Shown here piece after piece: positions 34,955 through 43,584 of a stretch of 64,000 nt of DNA. Source of the stretch: CAWGAJ01 sp963820545. GTDB taxonomy: Bacteria > Planctomycetota > Planctomycetia > Pirellulales > Thermoguttaceae. Location of the stretch: positions 1,240,001 through 1,304,000 of the forward strand of contig CAWGAJ010000001.1 of assembly GCA_963820545.1 (NCBI GenBank). The letters are read 5' to 3'. The notes below the pieces were generated by a model that was not told the origin of the DNA, did no database searches, and worked only from the letters and a program-made list of their open reading frames with translations. Position 1 is the stretch's first letter; each line of letters starts with the position of its first letter. Both the position numbers and the translations under genes were made by a program.

Positions 34955-36224
34955 ACTGCGCATGAGCCCGATTGTCAAGGCAGTGCAGGCGGCGCGGGAG
35001 TCGGTGGTAAATATCCGCGGCGAGAAGACGGTGGCGGCGACATCCGCACAGGCGGCGGGGGCCGAAGCCAACCACCGGGTAAACGGCATGGGCACGGGCG
35101 TGGTGATCGACTCCAGGGGCTATATCATTACGAATTATCACGTGGTCGACGGGGTGCGCGAGATTCAAGTTACCCTGGCCCGGGGCGAGCGTTACCTTGC
35201 CAAGCTTGCCGCCCGCGATCCGGAAACCGACCTGGCGATCATCAAGATCGACGCCAAACAAGAAATACCCGCCATTAAAATCGGCACTTCCGCGGACCTG
35301 ATGACCGGCGAGACCGTGATCGCCATGGGCAACGCCTATGGATACGAACACACGGTAACGCGGGGGATCATCAGCGCCTTGCATCGTTCGGTCCAGGTTA
35401 ACGATGCGCAGTATTACGATGATCTGATCCAGACCGACGCCAGCATCAATCCGGGCAATTCCGGCGGACCGCTGTTGAACATCGACGGCGAAATGATCGG
35501 CATTAACGTGGCGGTGCGGGCGGGAGCGCAAGGCATTGGTTTTGCCATTCCGGTGGACAAGTCCATTTTAGCGGCGGCTTCCATGTTGGCGACCTGCAAT
35601 ACCAACAAAACGTGGCATGGGATCACGGCTGCAACCGAAAAATCGGCCGATGCCGCCGCGGGCGTGGTGGTCGGGTCCATCGAGCAAACCAGTCCCGCGG
35701 CCGAGGCCGGCATTCAACCAGGCGACGTGATTACCAGTCTTAGCGGCATGGAAATCAAGCGAACATTGGACCTCCAGCGGGCATTGCTGGACCACAAACC
35801 CGGGGAAAAAATCGAATTCGCCCTGAAGCGATCGGGCGAATTGATCAACACCAGCCTCACGCTGGCAGCCCAGCCGGAAACGCAGAAAACACCGCCTCAA
35901 CCGGTCTGGGAAGTAATGGGTCTGGAATTGAAAGCCATCCCCGCCGAGGAATTCCGCGCGGCGCATCAAACGCGTTATCGCGGCGGATTGACGATCACCA
36001 CCGTGCATCCCGGCAGTCCCGCGGCCAATCAAGGAATCCGGCCCGGCGACGTGCTGGTAGGCATGCACATCTGGGAAACGCTGAGCCTGGAAAACGTGAC
36101 TTATATTCTCAACCGCCCGGACGTCGCCAACCTCAATCCCGTGAAGTTCTTTATCCTCCGCGGCGATGAAACCCTCTATGGGTATCTGCCTTTTGGCGCG
36201 GTGAAAACCGCCCAGCGCGACTAG
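34902..36224 (+). CDS. HtrA/DegP-like periplasmic serine protease with two PDZ domains
   Basis: 440 aa from ATG 34902 (MAVIILSVFWFQNAAGS signal or anchor). Trypsin-like domain with His80 (YIITNYHVVDGV), Asp110 (RDPETDLAIIKI) and Ser187 (INPGNSGGPLLNIDGEMIG). First PDZ: VVVGSIEQTSPAAEAGIQPGDVITSLSG. Second PDZ: LTITTVHPGSPAANQGIRPGDVLVGM. HtrA proteases degrade or refold damaged exported proteins. The catalytic triad is intact, so activity is expected. It stands alone on the plus strand, about 50 bases before a small anti-sigma-like gene that may be cotranscribed and might link it to envelope stress; that link is inference. Confidence 0.92.
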   Translation: MAVIILSVFWFQNAAGSELRMSPIVKAVQAARESVVNIRGEKTVAATSAQAAGAEANHRVNGMGTGVVIDSRGYIITNYHVVDGVREIQVTLARGERYLAKLAARDPETDLAIIKIDAKQEIPAIKIGTSADLMTGETVIAMGNAYGYEHTVTRGIISALHRSVQVNDAQYYDDLIQTDASINPGNSGGPLLNIDGEMIGINVAVRAGAQGIGFAIPVDKSILAAASMLATCNTNKTWHGITAATEKSADAAAGVVVGSIEQTSPAAEAGIQPGDVITSLSGMEIKRTLDLQRALLDHKPGEKIEFALKRSGELINTSLTLAAQPETQKTPPQPVWEVMGLELKAIPAEEFRAAHQTRYRGGLTITTVHPGSPAANQGIRPGDVLVGMHIWETLSLENVTYILNRPDVANLNPVKFFILRGDETLYGYLPFGAVKTAQRD

Positions 36225-36272
36225 CCCGGGGGCGGAGTAGCATTTAAAGCCGCCGTATGCTATGCTGGAACC

Positions 36273-36677
36273 ATGGCCACTACTTTCAGACAATCCGATT
36301 TGGAAGCCTATCTCGACGAGGCCTTGCCCCCCGAGGAAATAGCCGCTATCGAACGGGGTTTGCGGGAAGATCGCACGCTGGCGGAACAAGTGTCTAAAAT
36401 CCACGCCCGACGCAACGCCGGAGTGCACTCGGTTAGCGAGATTTGGCGAGTTCACCGTCTGAGCTGCCTGACGCGGGAGCAGTTGGGCGGCTTTCTCCTC
36501 CAGACCCTGCCGGAAGAGACCGCCGGCTACGTGAGGTTTCATATCGAGGTCGTGGGCTGTCGTTTCTGCCGCGCTAATCTCGCCGATCTGCGGGCCCAAG
36601 AGAACGAGGATCGGAGCTTGACGCAAACGCGTCGCCGCAAGTATTTCCAATCCAGTGCGGGTTATCTGCGCCGTTAA
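36273..36677 (+). CDS. Small protein with Cys/His zinc-binding-like motif, anti-sigma-like
   Basis: 134 aa. The N-terminal half is helical (FRQSDLEAYLDEALPPEEIAAIERGLRED), as in many anti-sigma zinc-finger proteins where a short cytosolic domain begins with a lined-up helix. The second half has SCLTREQLGGFLLQTLPEETAGYVRFHIEVVGCRFCRANL (across about residues 70-110), in which H-x5-C-x2-C resembles the HCC motif of ZAS domains. No membrane segment or periplasmic domain is present and no ECF sigma gene is adjacent, so the anti-sigma reading is tentative. It follows htrA closely and its stop overlaps the convergent lipoprotein gene by four bases. Confidence 0.55.
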   Translation: MATTFRQSDLEAYLDEALPPEEIAAIERGLREDRTLAEQVSKIHARRNAGVHSVSEIWRVHRLSCLTREQLGGFLLQTLPEETAGYVRFHIEVVGCRFCRANLADLRAQENEDRSLTQTRRRKYFQSSAGYLRR

Positions 36678-37393
36678 GGCGAGACTTTCACACAGCCGGC
36701 CACCAGGTTGATCCAGGTTTTGAAGTCTTTACTTTGTTCCAGAGTGCTGGGCATGCGCCAAGCAAGGATCACCAAGGTCTCGTTTTCGTCGTGAATAAGT
36801 AATTCCATGACGCCGGACATTTGGCGGAATGAGGAGTCTCCGTTAGGAGTGACGTAATAAAACACTTGATTTCCGGTAGCCCGGCATGTTTTCCAGTCGC
36901 TGGTTCGCCCTTCGGGCGTTTGGACTTGATAATCGGTTAGTCCGGTTGTGTTATTGAATTTGCCGGACAGTTCCGCATGAATGTTTCTGGTGAAATTCAT
37001 CTTCCCCGGGTCGGTACTCACGGCGACGTAAAGATAAAACGGTTGCTTGCCGCCGCTGGCATCAACGATGAATCCCTCGAAAGTAAGTTTCAAGTCGGGG
37101 ATATCAATCAAGTTGGTTTTTACCCGGCGCAGGTCGACCGGTTTGCCGTCAATCACTGCCCCTTCGGTTAACGTTTGATCATTAAAATCTTGCGGAACGC
37201 GCAGCGACACGGACGTGCCGGGCACTTTCACCGGCGGCGACAAGATATTGAACTTGGATCCCGTTTTCAGTTCCTTAATCCGGTCCTCCAGCCGGCGCTG
37301 GTACTCGCTGGTGCCGCAGCTACAGCAAATTCCCAGCAACAGCAGCAGGCCGGCCGCCAAAGATGCTTTGATGATAGTATTTTTTTTGGTCAT
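36674..37393 (-). CDS. Predicted lipoprotein of unknown function
   Basis: 239 aa from ATG 37393, chosen because it opens a lipoprotein signal (MTKKNTIIKASLAAGLLLLLGIC, lipobox LGIC); the frame is open 64 codons further upstream without reason to use it. After the lipidated Cys comes SCGTSEYQRRLEDRIKEL and then beta-rich sequence (VSLRVPQDFNDQTLTEGAVIDG, LKLTFEGFIVDASGGKQPFYLYVAV, WKTCRATGNQVFYYV, LLIHDENETLVILAWRMP). No catalytic motif. Probably anchored on the periplasmic side of a membrane. Convergent with the preceding gene, and codirectional with the Minf_1886 gene about 130 bases upstream. Confidence 0.7.
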   Translation of the reverse strand: MTKKNTIIKASLAAGLLLLLGICCSCGTSEYQRRLEDRIKELKTGSKFNILSPPVKVPGTSVSLRVPQDFNDQTLTEGAVIDGKPVDLRRVKTNLIDIPDLKLTFEGFIVDASGGKQPFYLYVAVSTDPGKMNFTRNIHAELSGKFNNTTGLTDYQVQTPEGRTSDWKTCRATGNQVFYYVTPNGDSSFRQMSGVMELLIHDENETLVILAWRMPSTLEQSKDFKTWINLVAGCVKVSP

Positions 37394-37520
37394 GGCGCGA
37401 TTCTTCGAAGCGATTTGAAGGTGGGGATTTTCAGGTTTGCTTTTATCCAGAAATTGTCGCACTCGAAGCATGAGGTTGTCAAGTGTCCGCAGGTGATATA
37501 CGTTTAGCCCCGGCATCTTG

Positions 37521-37958
37521 TCACTCCGACATGCTGATCCGAAAATCCTGGCGAAAGGCCGTATTGAAATCGTAGATATGATCAAAATCCACCTTGGTGT
37601 CAGCGGGAGTTTTTCTCATTTTCCCGATGCGAATCAGATTAAACACCACTTCGCCGAAATCGCTGGTGCTCTGTAGTCCCCAAGTATTAAGCACGGTTTT
37701 CGCCATATAGCCGTATTGGTGCAAAGCATACTGGCGGATGGCTTCACACAGTTCTTGACCGGTGACATGCCGTTCGGCTATTTCCACGGATTCGTCGGCG
37801 GGCGGGACGTTTTGCGGCGGTTCGCTCGTTTTTTCCGTGCCCATGTTCAAGGCCGTCTGCGCGTAGTTTAAGGCCTCGAAAATAAGGATATACGCCTCCA
37901 GCTTGTAACGCCGGTCCTCTTGCAGCATGGCGAGAAACGAGTCGTTAGGATCGAGCAT
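37521..37958 (-). CDS. Minf_1886 family protein
   Basis: 145 aa. Recognised from the conserved stretch AIRQYALHQYGYMAKTVLNTWGLQSTSDFGEVVFNLIRIGKMRKT followed by FDHIYDFNTAF (in segments), the signature of this family found in Planctomycetota and Verrucomicrobiota. The N-terminus FLAMLQEDRRYKLEAYILIFEALNYAQTAL is typical too. The middle (residues about 42-60) is a variable acidic linker. Function unknown, and no catalytic residues are obvious. It lies between ricT and a lipoprotein gene on the same strand. Confidence 0.82.
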   Translation of the reverse strand: MLDPNDSFLAMLQEDRRYKLEAYILIFEALNYAQTALNMGTEKTSEPPQNVPPADESVEIAERHVTGQELCEAIRQYALHQYGYMAKTVLNTWGLQSTSDFGEVVFNLIRIGKMRKTPADTKVDFDHIYDFNTAFRQDFRISMSE

Positions 37959-38038
37959 GGCAAGTAAAGTTTTATTGAGGACGACAGATGAACGTTAAAA
38001 TAAAAAGACGCCTCCAGCATCAACTATCCAGTAAGCAC

Positions 38039-38902
38039 TTATCCACTCTCCAGTTCTTCATCTTCTTCCGGTTCCGGCTGTTCAGGCAGGGGCGCGGCAT
38101 ACTTATCAACTTCCACTTTGTCCAGGGGCACGGCAAGTCGGCGATGATCGTCAGTCATCACTTGGACTTGGCCGCTAAGGATATCATGGCCGACCACTTT
38201 CCCTCGACCCTCGGGCGTAAAGACCACCGATCCCAAGGGCGGGAGTTGTTTTTGCAACTCCTCGTAAGTCTCGAATTCATAGCGCAGACAACACTTCAGC
38301 CGCCCGCAGCGACCGGAAATCTTCGTGGGATCCAGCGTGGCTTTCTGAAGTTTGGCCATGCGCATGGAAACCGGCGGCATTTGCACCAAGTGAGTGTTAC
38401 AGCAGACGGGACAACCACAGTCGCCGTAATCGGCCAGCAATTTGGCTTCATCGCGCACGCCGATCTGCCGCATTTCGATGCGGGTCTGGAACTCGCCGGC
38501 CAACAGGCGCACCAGTTCGCGGAAGTCCACGCGGTTGTCGGCCAGGTAGTAGATCACGATCCGCTCGCCGCCGAAAATTCGTTCCACATCGACGAGTTGC
38601 ATCTGCAATTGCAGCTTATCGATGTAACGCTGGCAGATGTCTAATTCCTCTCGGGCGTGCTTTTCAATGCGCACCATCTCCAGGGCGTCTTCGGCACTCA
38701 TCACGCGGAGGATTTGTCCGCTGGGCGGATCGACCAACCGGCCCACGGCTTCGGCGCTGGCCTCAATAAGCACGTCGCCGACTTCCAGACCGCGATCGCT
38801 GCGCACAATGACCCTGATGCCCCGGTAGAATGATTGCCCTGCCGGGGCGGAAAAGACCCCCAGATATCGCGTTACCCCGTAACGAACAATGTAATCGGAC
38901 AT
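38039..38902 (-). CDS. ricT: PSP1-domain protein, RicT (YaaT)-like
   Basis: 287 aa from ATG 38902 (MSDYIVRYGVTRYLGVFSA); a TTG start 15 codons upstream is possible. The PSP1 domain covers roughly residues 10-180 with GQSFYRGIRVIVRSDRGLEVGDVL, IYYLADNRVDFRELVRLL and RIEMRQIGVRDEAKLLADYGDCGCPVCC. This is followed by the family-defining ISGRCGRLKCCLRYE and GSVVFTPEGRGKVVGHD. In Bacillus, RicT forms a complex with RicA and RicF that holds [4Fe-4S] clusters and promotes RNase Y-dependent mRNA maturation. It is notable that rny lies 12 kb away in this window. The Cys residues needed for cluster binding appear to be present. An extended acidic tail (EQPEPEEDEELESG) ends the protein. Confidence 0.87.
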   Translation of the reverse strand: MSDYIVRYGVTRYLGVFSAPAGQSFYRGIRVIVRSDRGLEVGDVLIEASAEAVGRLVDPPSGQILRVMSAEDALEMVRIEKHAREELDICQRYIDKLQLQMQLVDVERIFGGERIVIYYLADNRVDFRELVRLLAGEFQTRIEMRQIGVRDEAKLLADYGDCGCPVCCNTHLVQMPPVSMRMAKLQKATLDPTKISGRCGRLKCCLRYEFETYEELQKQLPPLGSVVFTPEGRGKVVGHDILSGQVQVMTDDHRRLAVPLDKVEVDKYAAPLPEQPEPEEDEELESG

Positions 38903-39272
38903 ACGCCGCTGATTTCTTATGCCCTGCGCTTGCCTGTTATCAGACAAAAGCCGGCTTTATTAGTTACCTACCAAGGCCAACGCCAAATCCACGCCGGGAT
39001 TGCTGATTAATTTCACTATATCTTATTTGTACAATTCACGGAAGATCTGAACTAAGGGGATCTTAAGATTGCCCCGCGGCGAAATGCCGCATAGCATTAC
39101 AGGCAAAGACGTTCGGCTGAATGGAATTTCCGAGTCGCGCAGCACTGTTAGTTTGTATAGCAGAACGGTGAGAACGGCTGGTCAAAACAATCATAATGCG
39201 GTATATTGTCAGTTCTTGATAACTATCGAAGCATTGGTTGGCCGTCATGGTAATAATAAGAAACCGGATAAA

Positions 39273-40046
39273 ATGTCCGCTGCTGCTCCCGCCAGCAAAA
39301 ATGAAAATGGTTTACTGACTAAAACAAAAGTGCAGGTAAAGCGTTTGACCTGTTTTGCAGCCCGGGGCTGGTTGCTGTTTTGTCTGGGCTGGTGTTTGTC
39401 TATCCTATCTCTTCCGGCCCATGCCCAAACCGTGCGCACCGTGGGGCCGTTTGATATCTACTTTTATAATAGCGGCCAAACGGACGAAGACGGATCGGGA
39501 ACGCAAAATTGGACCAGCCAGGAAATCGATGACGCCACCTCCAGTATTGTCGCCTGGGCCAATCGCATAACCAACATTCCCGGTCGGCAAGTCAAATTAC
39601 ATCTGTTTTGGGAAAGCCTGGGCGGTTCGATCCTGGGCGAAACATCAAATCCCGGCGTCGGCAACGGCACCACCTGTTGGACCAACACCGAGCGCGTATG
39701 GCGCACGGGCGTCGATTACAGTGGCTCGACAAGTTATGATGCCAGAATTGCCTTTAGCACCGGAATAAACTGGAACTTCGGCTCGGGAACGCCGGTTTCC
39801 GGTTACTATGACTTTCGCAGCGTCCTCACCCACGAGCTTGGTCACACGCTGGGCTTTTTTTCCACTTATAATTATGGTACTGACAAATTCTCCTCCGCAG
39901 GACTGAGCGAATGGGACAAAAAGCTGAGAGACGACGCGGGTAATCAACCCTTGGCGGGCGGAACCGGCACGCTCGACAATTTCAAGGAGGTGGACAATCC
40001 GGTCTGGTTCACTGGCTCTAACGCCGTGACCTATTTACGGCGGTAA
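39273..40046 (+). CDS. Exported HExxH metalloprotease-like protein, N-terminal part of a frameshifted gene
   Basis: From ATG 39273 a leader (about 45 residues, with LLFCLGWCLSILSLPAHA) is followed by TVRTVGPFDIYFYNSGQTDEDG and a peptidase-like domain with TTCWTNTERVWRTG and the zinc motif LTHELGHTLGFFSTYN. The third ligand of the metzincin HExxHxxGxxH is not in place, so the metal site is either different or altered. The frame ends prematurely in NAVTYLRR; deleting one T at about 40034 restores YYGGNVPVYAPNPYESGSS and joins the fragment to the next one. The start could be as early as 39069, but the upstream residues do not look like a signal peptide. Confidence 0.65.
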   Translation: MSAAAPASKNENGLLTKTKVQVKRLTCFAARGWLLFCLGWCLSILSLPAHAQTVRTVGPFDIYFYNSGQTDEDGSGTQNWTSQEIDDATSSIVAWANRITNIPGRQVKLHLFWESLGGSILGETSNPGVGNGTTCWTNTERVWRTGVDYSGSTSYDARIAFSTGINWNFGSGTPVSGYYDFRSVLTHELGHTLGFFSTYNYGTDKFSSAGLSEWDKKLRDDAGNQPLAGGTGTLDNFKEVDNPVWFTGSNAVTYLRR

Positions 40047-41902
40047 TGTTCCTGTTTACGCTCCTAATCCCTATGAAAGCGGTTCTAGTTTGTCCCATCT
40101 CGACGAGTCTACGCTGCCCAATGCGATGATGAGTCCGGTAATAAGCTCGGGTACAGCCATCCGCGCAGTCACGCCCTTGGAATGGGAAATCATGAAAGAT
40201 TTAACTTGGTCGTACTGTGGGTATAAAAACTTGGAGCAAGGGCGGAGGGACGTTGGATTGGGGCGCCGCGGCAAACTGGAGCTCCGGCGGTTTGCCCGAC
40301 TCGAGCTGGAATGTCGGTTTTACCAATAGTGGCCTGACCAACGGCGATACGATTACTCTTGGTGGCAACCGGACGATCAACGCCCTGACCTTTGATTGCA
40401 CCAAGAACTTCTCCGTCGGCGGCGGTTCCGGAACTTTAACCCTGAACAGCGGCTATATTACGCGATCGACCGTTTCGTCGGGCACGCAAACAATCGCCCG
40501 ACCTTTGACGATGAGCCCTAGCACGGTTTGGGACATTTCGGGCTCCGGCTCGTTGCAAATCACCGGCTCGTTAGACCGCGACGAATTCCATCACCAAAAT
40601 CGGAACCGGAATGGTGGTGCTTGCCGGCAGCGCCAATATCCCCGGCAATATAAATATCGACAATGGCGATTGGACACTGGCCAGCGGCGGAGCATTGACC
40701 GTCAATAATATCACAGGCCTGCTGGGCTCGCTCAACTTCGACGGCGGCACGTTAAACCTCACCGGCACGAACAATCTGCATCTTTATGGAATCCGCGTGG
40801 GCAAGGACGGCGTCGGTTCGTTCACACTTTTGTCCGGCAAGTCCTTCACGGCCGATGTGTTTCTGACCATCGGCCGCGACAGCGGCGGCCAAGGCACATT
40901 TACTAACCAAAGCACTGTTATCGCCAGCACCAATCTTGTTCGTGGGCGCCAATCCCGGCTCCTTCGGCTATTACGTGCAACAATCCGGCGATCCGCACGA
41001 CCAGCGTCGCCAATGCAACTTATGTCGGCTATGAAAGCGGCGGCACCGGAGTGCTCGAAATCAACGGTGGAACATATATCACACCCTATCTCATTTCGGG
41101 TTACAACGGCACGGGCACATTCACCCTATCCGGCGGCACTGTAAGCACTAGCAGCGCAACGATTGTCGGCTATGGCAGCGGCTGCACCGGACTGCTACAG
41201 ATGACCGGGGGAACACTTAATACACTCAATCTATATCCGGGTTATGGCGGCACGGGCACATTTACCCAATCCGGCGGCACGGTAACGGTAACCGGAATCA
41301 CGCAAATCGCTTCCAATGCCCAAGGAACTTACAACTTACCGGCGGCACATTGAATTTCAACAATCTCTCCAAGGGCAGTGGCACGGCGCGTTTAACATCG
41401 GCGGCGGCACTTTGCGAGCCTCCGCATCATTTGCCTCGAACGTCCCGCTTACGCTTACCGGCACGGGCGGCGATGCAACAATTGATACACAGGGAACAAC
41501 TCACTGTTTCCGGCAATGTCTCGGGCAACGGAGGATTGAAAAAGAACGGCTCCGGCACGCTCACACTCGCCGATGCCGCCAATTATCTGGGCATCACCAC
41601 GATTTCAGCCGGAAATTGCAGGTCACTGGCACAATATCCAATCTCCATGCGATTGCGGCCCAGGGGAACCTTAGCAGTGGGCAACGCCTCGGCCGCTCCA
41701 CCCTCTTTGCCGACTGCATCAATATCAACTGGCTCAGGATCGGCCGGGATCAAAAATCGTTATTAATGCAACGTCTGGCGGACCGCTGTCGCTGGCCACC
41801 CATATAACTGCCGTGCCAGAACCCTCCACGCCCATCCTTTTAATCCTGGTGGGTTTAATCGGCGTATTGTACTATCATCGCAGATCACGGCTGTTGAATT
41901 AA
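40047..41902 (+). pseudogene. Remainder of the HExxH / beta-strand-repeat / PEP-CTERM gene, broken by at least five frame changes
   Basis: Successive frames carry one recognisable protein: SGTAIRAVTPLEWEIMKDLTW, then TWSKGGGTLDWGAAANWSSG (switch near 40225 in an A run), SGSLQITGSL (switch near 40570), MVVLAGSANIPGNINIDNGDW and GSFTLLSGKSF, then (switches near 40940-40990) MLEINGGTYITPYLISGYNG and repeats GTGTFTLSGGTVS, then NGGLKKNGSGTLTLADAANYLG, and finally in another frame VPEPSTPILLILVGLIGVL with YYHRRSRLLN and stop at 41902. The whole would be about 870 aa: metalloprotease domain, PATR-like repeats, PEP-CTERM anchor. Either a decayed gene or a poorly resolved consensus sequence. Confidence 0.7.
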
Positions 41903-41916
41903 AGCCCTCACCCTAA

Positions 41917-41937
41917 CCCTCTCCCGGAGGGAGAGGG
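41917..41937. terminator. Intrinsic terminator-like hairpin
   Basis: CCTCTCCC-GGA-GGGAGAGG with CTTTTAG following, 15 bases after the PEP-CTERM stop codon. Same family as the hairpin at 23706-23728, including the CCCTCACCC lead-in. Confidence 0.6.
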
Positions 41938-42034
41938 GACTTTTAGTGATAGGCTATATAAGTCTTGCGGGTGGCGGTTTGCAATGGTAAATTAGTTGTT
42001 TTAATTTCTATAGATTCTTGCCAGAAAACGAGTT

Positions 42035-42108
42035 GCCAGCGTAGCTTCAATTGGCAGAGCACCGCATTCGTAATGCGGGGGTTGTGGGTTCGACTCCCAC
42101 CGCTGGCT
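42035..42108 (+). tRNA. tRNA-Thr (anticodon CGT)
   Basis: Acceptor GCCAGCG / CGCTGGC with discriminator T, D-arm TAGCTTCAATTGGCAGAGCA, anticodon stem CGCAT/ATGCG with loop TCGTA region giving anticodon CGT (reads ACG), and T-arm TGTGGGTTCGACTCCCAC. 74 bases; CCA not encoded. It is the gene immediately before the TPR-alpha-CTD protein. Confidence 0.95.
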
Positions 42109-42172
42109 TATTATTGAGTCTGGGCTTATTATTGATCCTTGCATTTTTCGCTTTTTCGAGGAGCAGTTTTCG

Positions 42173-42897
42173 ATGTCACAGATTGTGGAATTTGATTTAA
42201 AGCAAGTGGTGCTGATAAATGACACCTTCGGACCGCGCGAAGTCCGGCAAATGCAGGAGGCCATCGCCCAGCGATTTTTCGCAGTATCAGGTGTTGCGCG
42301 ACGCGGTGAACGAATTGCAAGCCAAGGAAGAGCAGACTCCGGCCAGCAACGTCCGTTTGGGAGTGTGCCTGTATTTATTGGGCCGATACTATCGGGCGAT
42401 CGAGGTCTTGCGTCAGGCCGACGGCGGGGCCATGGCCCATTTTTACCTGGCTAAGTCACATTTCGCCCGCGAGGAATACGAAGCTGGCCTGTGAGTGTTA
42501 TCAGGCGGCGGAAAAGGCCGGCTATGATGCCGGCCCGTGCGCCTTGGGCCGTGCGGAAGCCTTGCGTTATGCCAACCATCCGGCCGAGGCGTTGGCCGCT
42601 TTGGATCAACTTTCCGGGGCCATTGAACAAACGGCCGACTATCTGTATCAACGCGGGGCCACGGTGGCGGCCATGGGCGGCAATCCGCAGGAAGTGATCG
42701 CCCTTTACGAACGCGCCGTGGAGACCGATCGCCATCATTCCGGGGCGCTGTTCGGGTTGGCCATGGAAAACGATCGCCACGGCAACGACGACACCGCCAT
42801 GGAATTATACAAGACGGGCGGTGGGCCGCTTTCCCGCCCACGTCGGGTCGCTGCTGAATCTGGGATTATTGTACGAGGATCGCGAGCAATACGATAA
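42173..42897 (+). CDS. TPR protein with RNA polymerase alpha-CTD-like domains, N-terminal TPR half (frameshifted)
   Basis: Starts at ATG 42173 (MSQIVEFDLKQVVLINDTFGPREVRQMQEAIAQR). The protein changes frame near 42278 (continuing FSQYQVLRDAVNELQAKEEQT), near 42487 (continuing CECYQAAEKAGYDAGPCALGRAEALRY) and near 42822 (to FPAHVGSLLNLG). Between breaks it shows tetratricopeptide-like helices: NVRLGVCLYLLGRYYRAIEVLRQADGG, HPAEALAALDQLSGAIEQTADYLYQRG, and HSGALFGLAMENDRHGNDDTAMELY. Each break fits a single-base insertion or deletion, and the homology continues cleanly across, so I read this as one gene. It is probably cytosolic and may act as a scaffold joined to the alpha-CTD-like half. Confidence 0.65.
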
Positions 42898-43496
42898 AGC
42901 CGCACAGTGCTATCAGCGCGTCTTGGACGTGTATCCCGACCACCTCCGGGCAACGCTCTTCTTCAAAGACACCGAGGCCTCCCACGAACAATACTACGAC
43001 GAAGACGCGCAGAAAAAACGCGACCGCATAAGCCAGGTGCTCAGCATCCCCGTGACCGATTTCGAGCTTTCCGTGCGCAGCCGCAACTGCCTGCAAAAAA
43101 TGGGCATCATGACCTTGGGCGATTTGTGCAAATGCACCGAGCAGGATCTGCTGGCCAGCAAAAACTTCGGCGAAACCAGCCTTACCGAAATCAAGGAAAT
43201 GCTGGCCACCAAGGGATTGCGCTTGGGTCAATTCGCCGCCGATAAGCACATCGCCGAGATTTTCGAGCCGGAAATGCTCACCGCCGACGAACAGGCGCTC
43301 TTGGCCAAGCCGATCTCCGATTTGAACCTCTCGGTGCCGGCGCAAGTGCATGATCCGCCTGGGCATAAATGTGCTCGGCGAGTTGATTCGTCGCACCGGC
43401 GACGACCTGTTGGAGTGCAAAAACTTCGGCGTGACCAGCCTTAACGAAGTGCGGGAAAAACTCGCGGCCCTGGGACTGAAGCTCCGCGGGGAGTAA
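42821..43496 (+). CDS. TPR protein, C-terminal half with two alpha-CTD-like domains
   Basis: One more TPR (AHVGSLLNLGLLYEDREQYDKAAQCYQRVLDVYP, in segments) is followed by two copies of the helix-hairpin-helix fold of the RNA polymerase alpha C-terminal domain. Copy 1: DFELSVRSRNCLQKMGIMTLGDLCKCTEQDLLASKNFGETSLTEIKEML. Copy 2, after a frame change near 43340: LNLSVPARKCMIRLGINVLGELIRRTGDDLLECKNFGVTSLNEVREKL, ending LGLKLRGE at 43496. The pattern closely follows E. coli RpoA-CTD, which contacts UP-element DNA and activators. The protein lacks an alpha N-terminal domain, so it cannot replace RpoA in polymerase assembly; DNA or regulator binding is plausible. Listed as quoted segments of separate domains. 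Confidence 0.7.
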
Positions 43497-43529
43497 GAAA
43501 CAGGCCGGTATATTATATTGTTCTAATAC

Positions 43530-43557
43530 AAGCCCACGGGTTGCAACCCGTGGGCTT
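43530..43557. repeat. Perfect 28-bp palindrome, possible terminator
   Basis: Arms AAGCCCACGGGTTG / CAACCCGTGGGCTT, exactly symmetric, between the TPR-alpha-CTD gene and tgt. The stem could terminate the upstream transcript, though only a weak T run follows. Confidence 0.6.
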
Positions 43558-43584
43558 GAATATTTGCATTTCAACAATTGTTGA

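Noticed and set aside
42001..42264. Minus-strand 87-aa ORF across tRNA-Thr
   Set aside because: It reads the tRNA complement (RWESNPQPPHYECGALP), a common false call.
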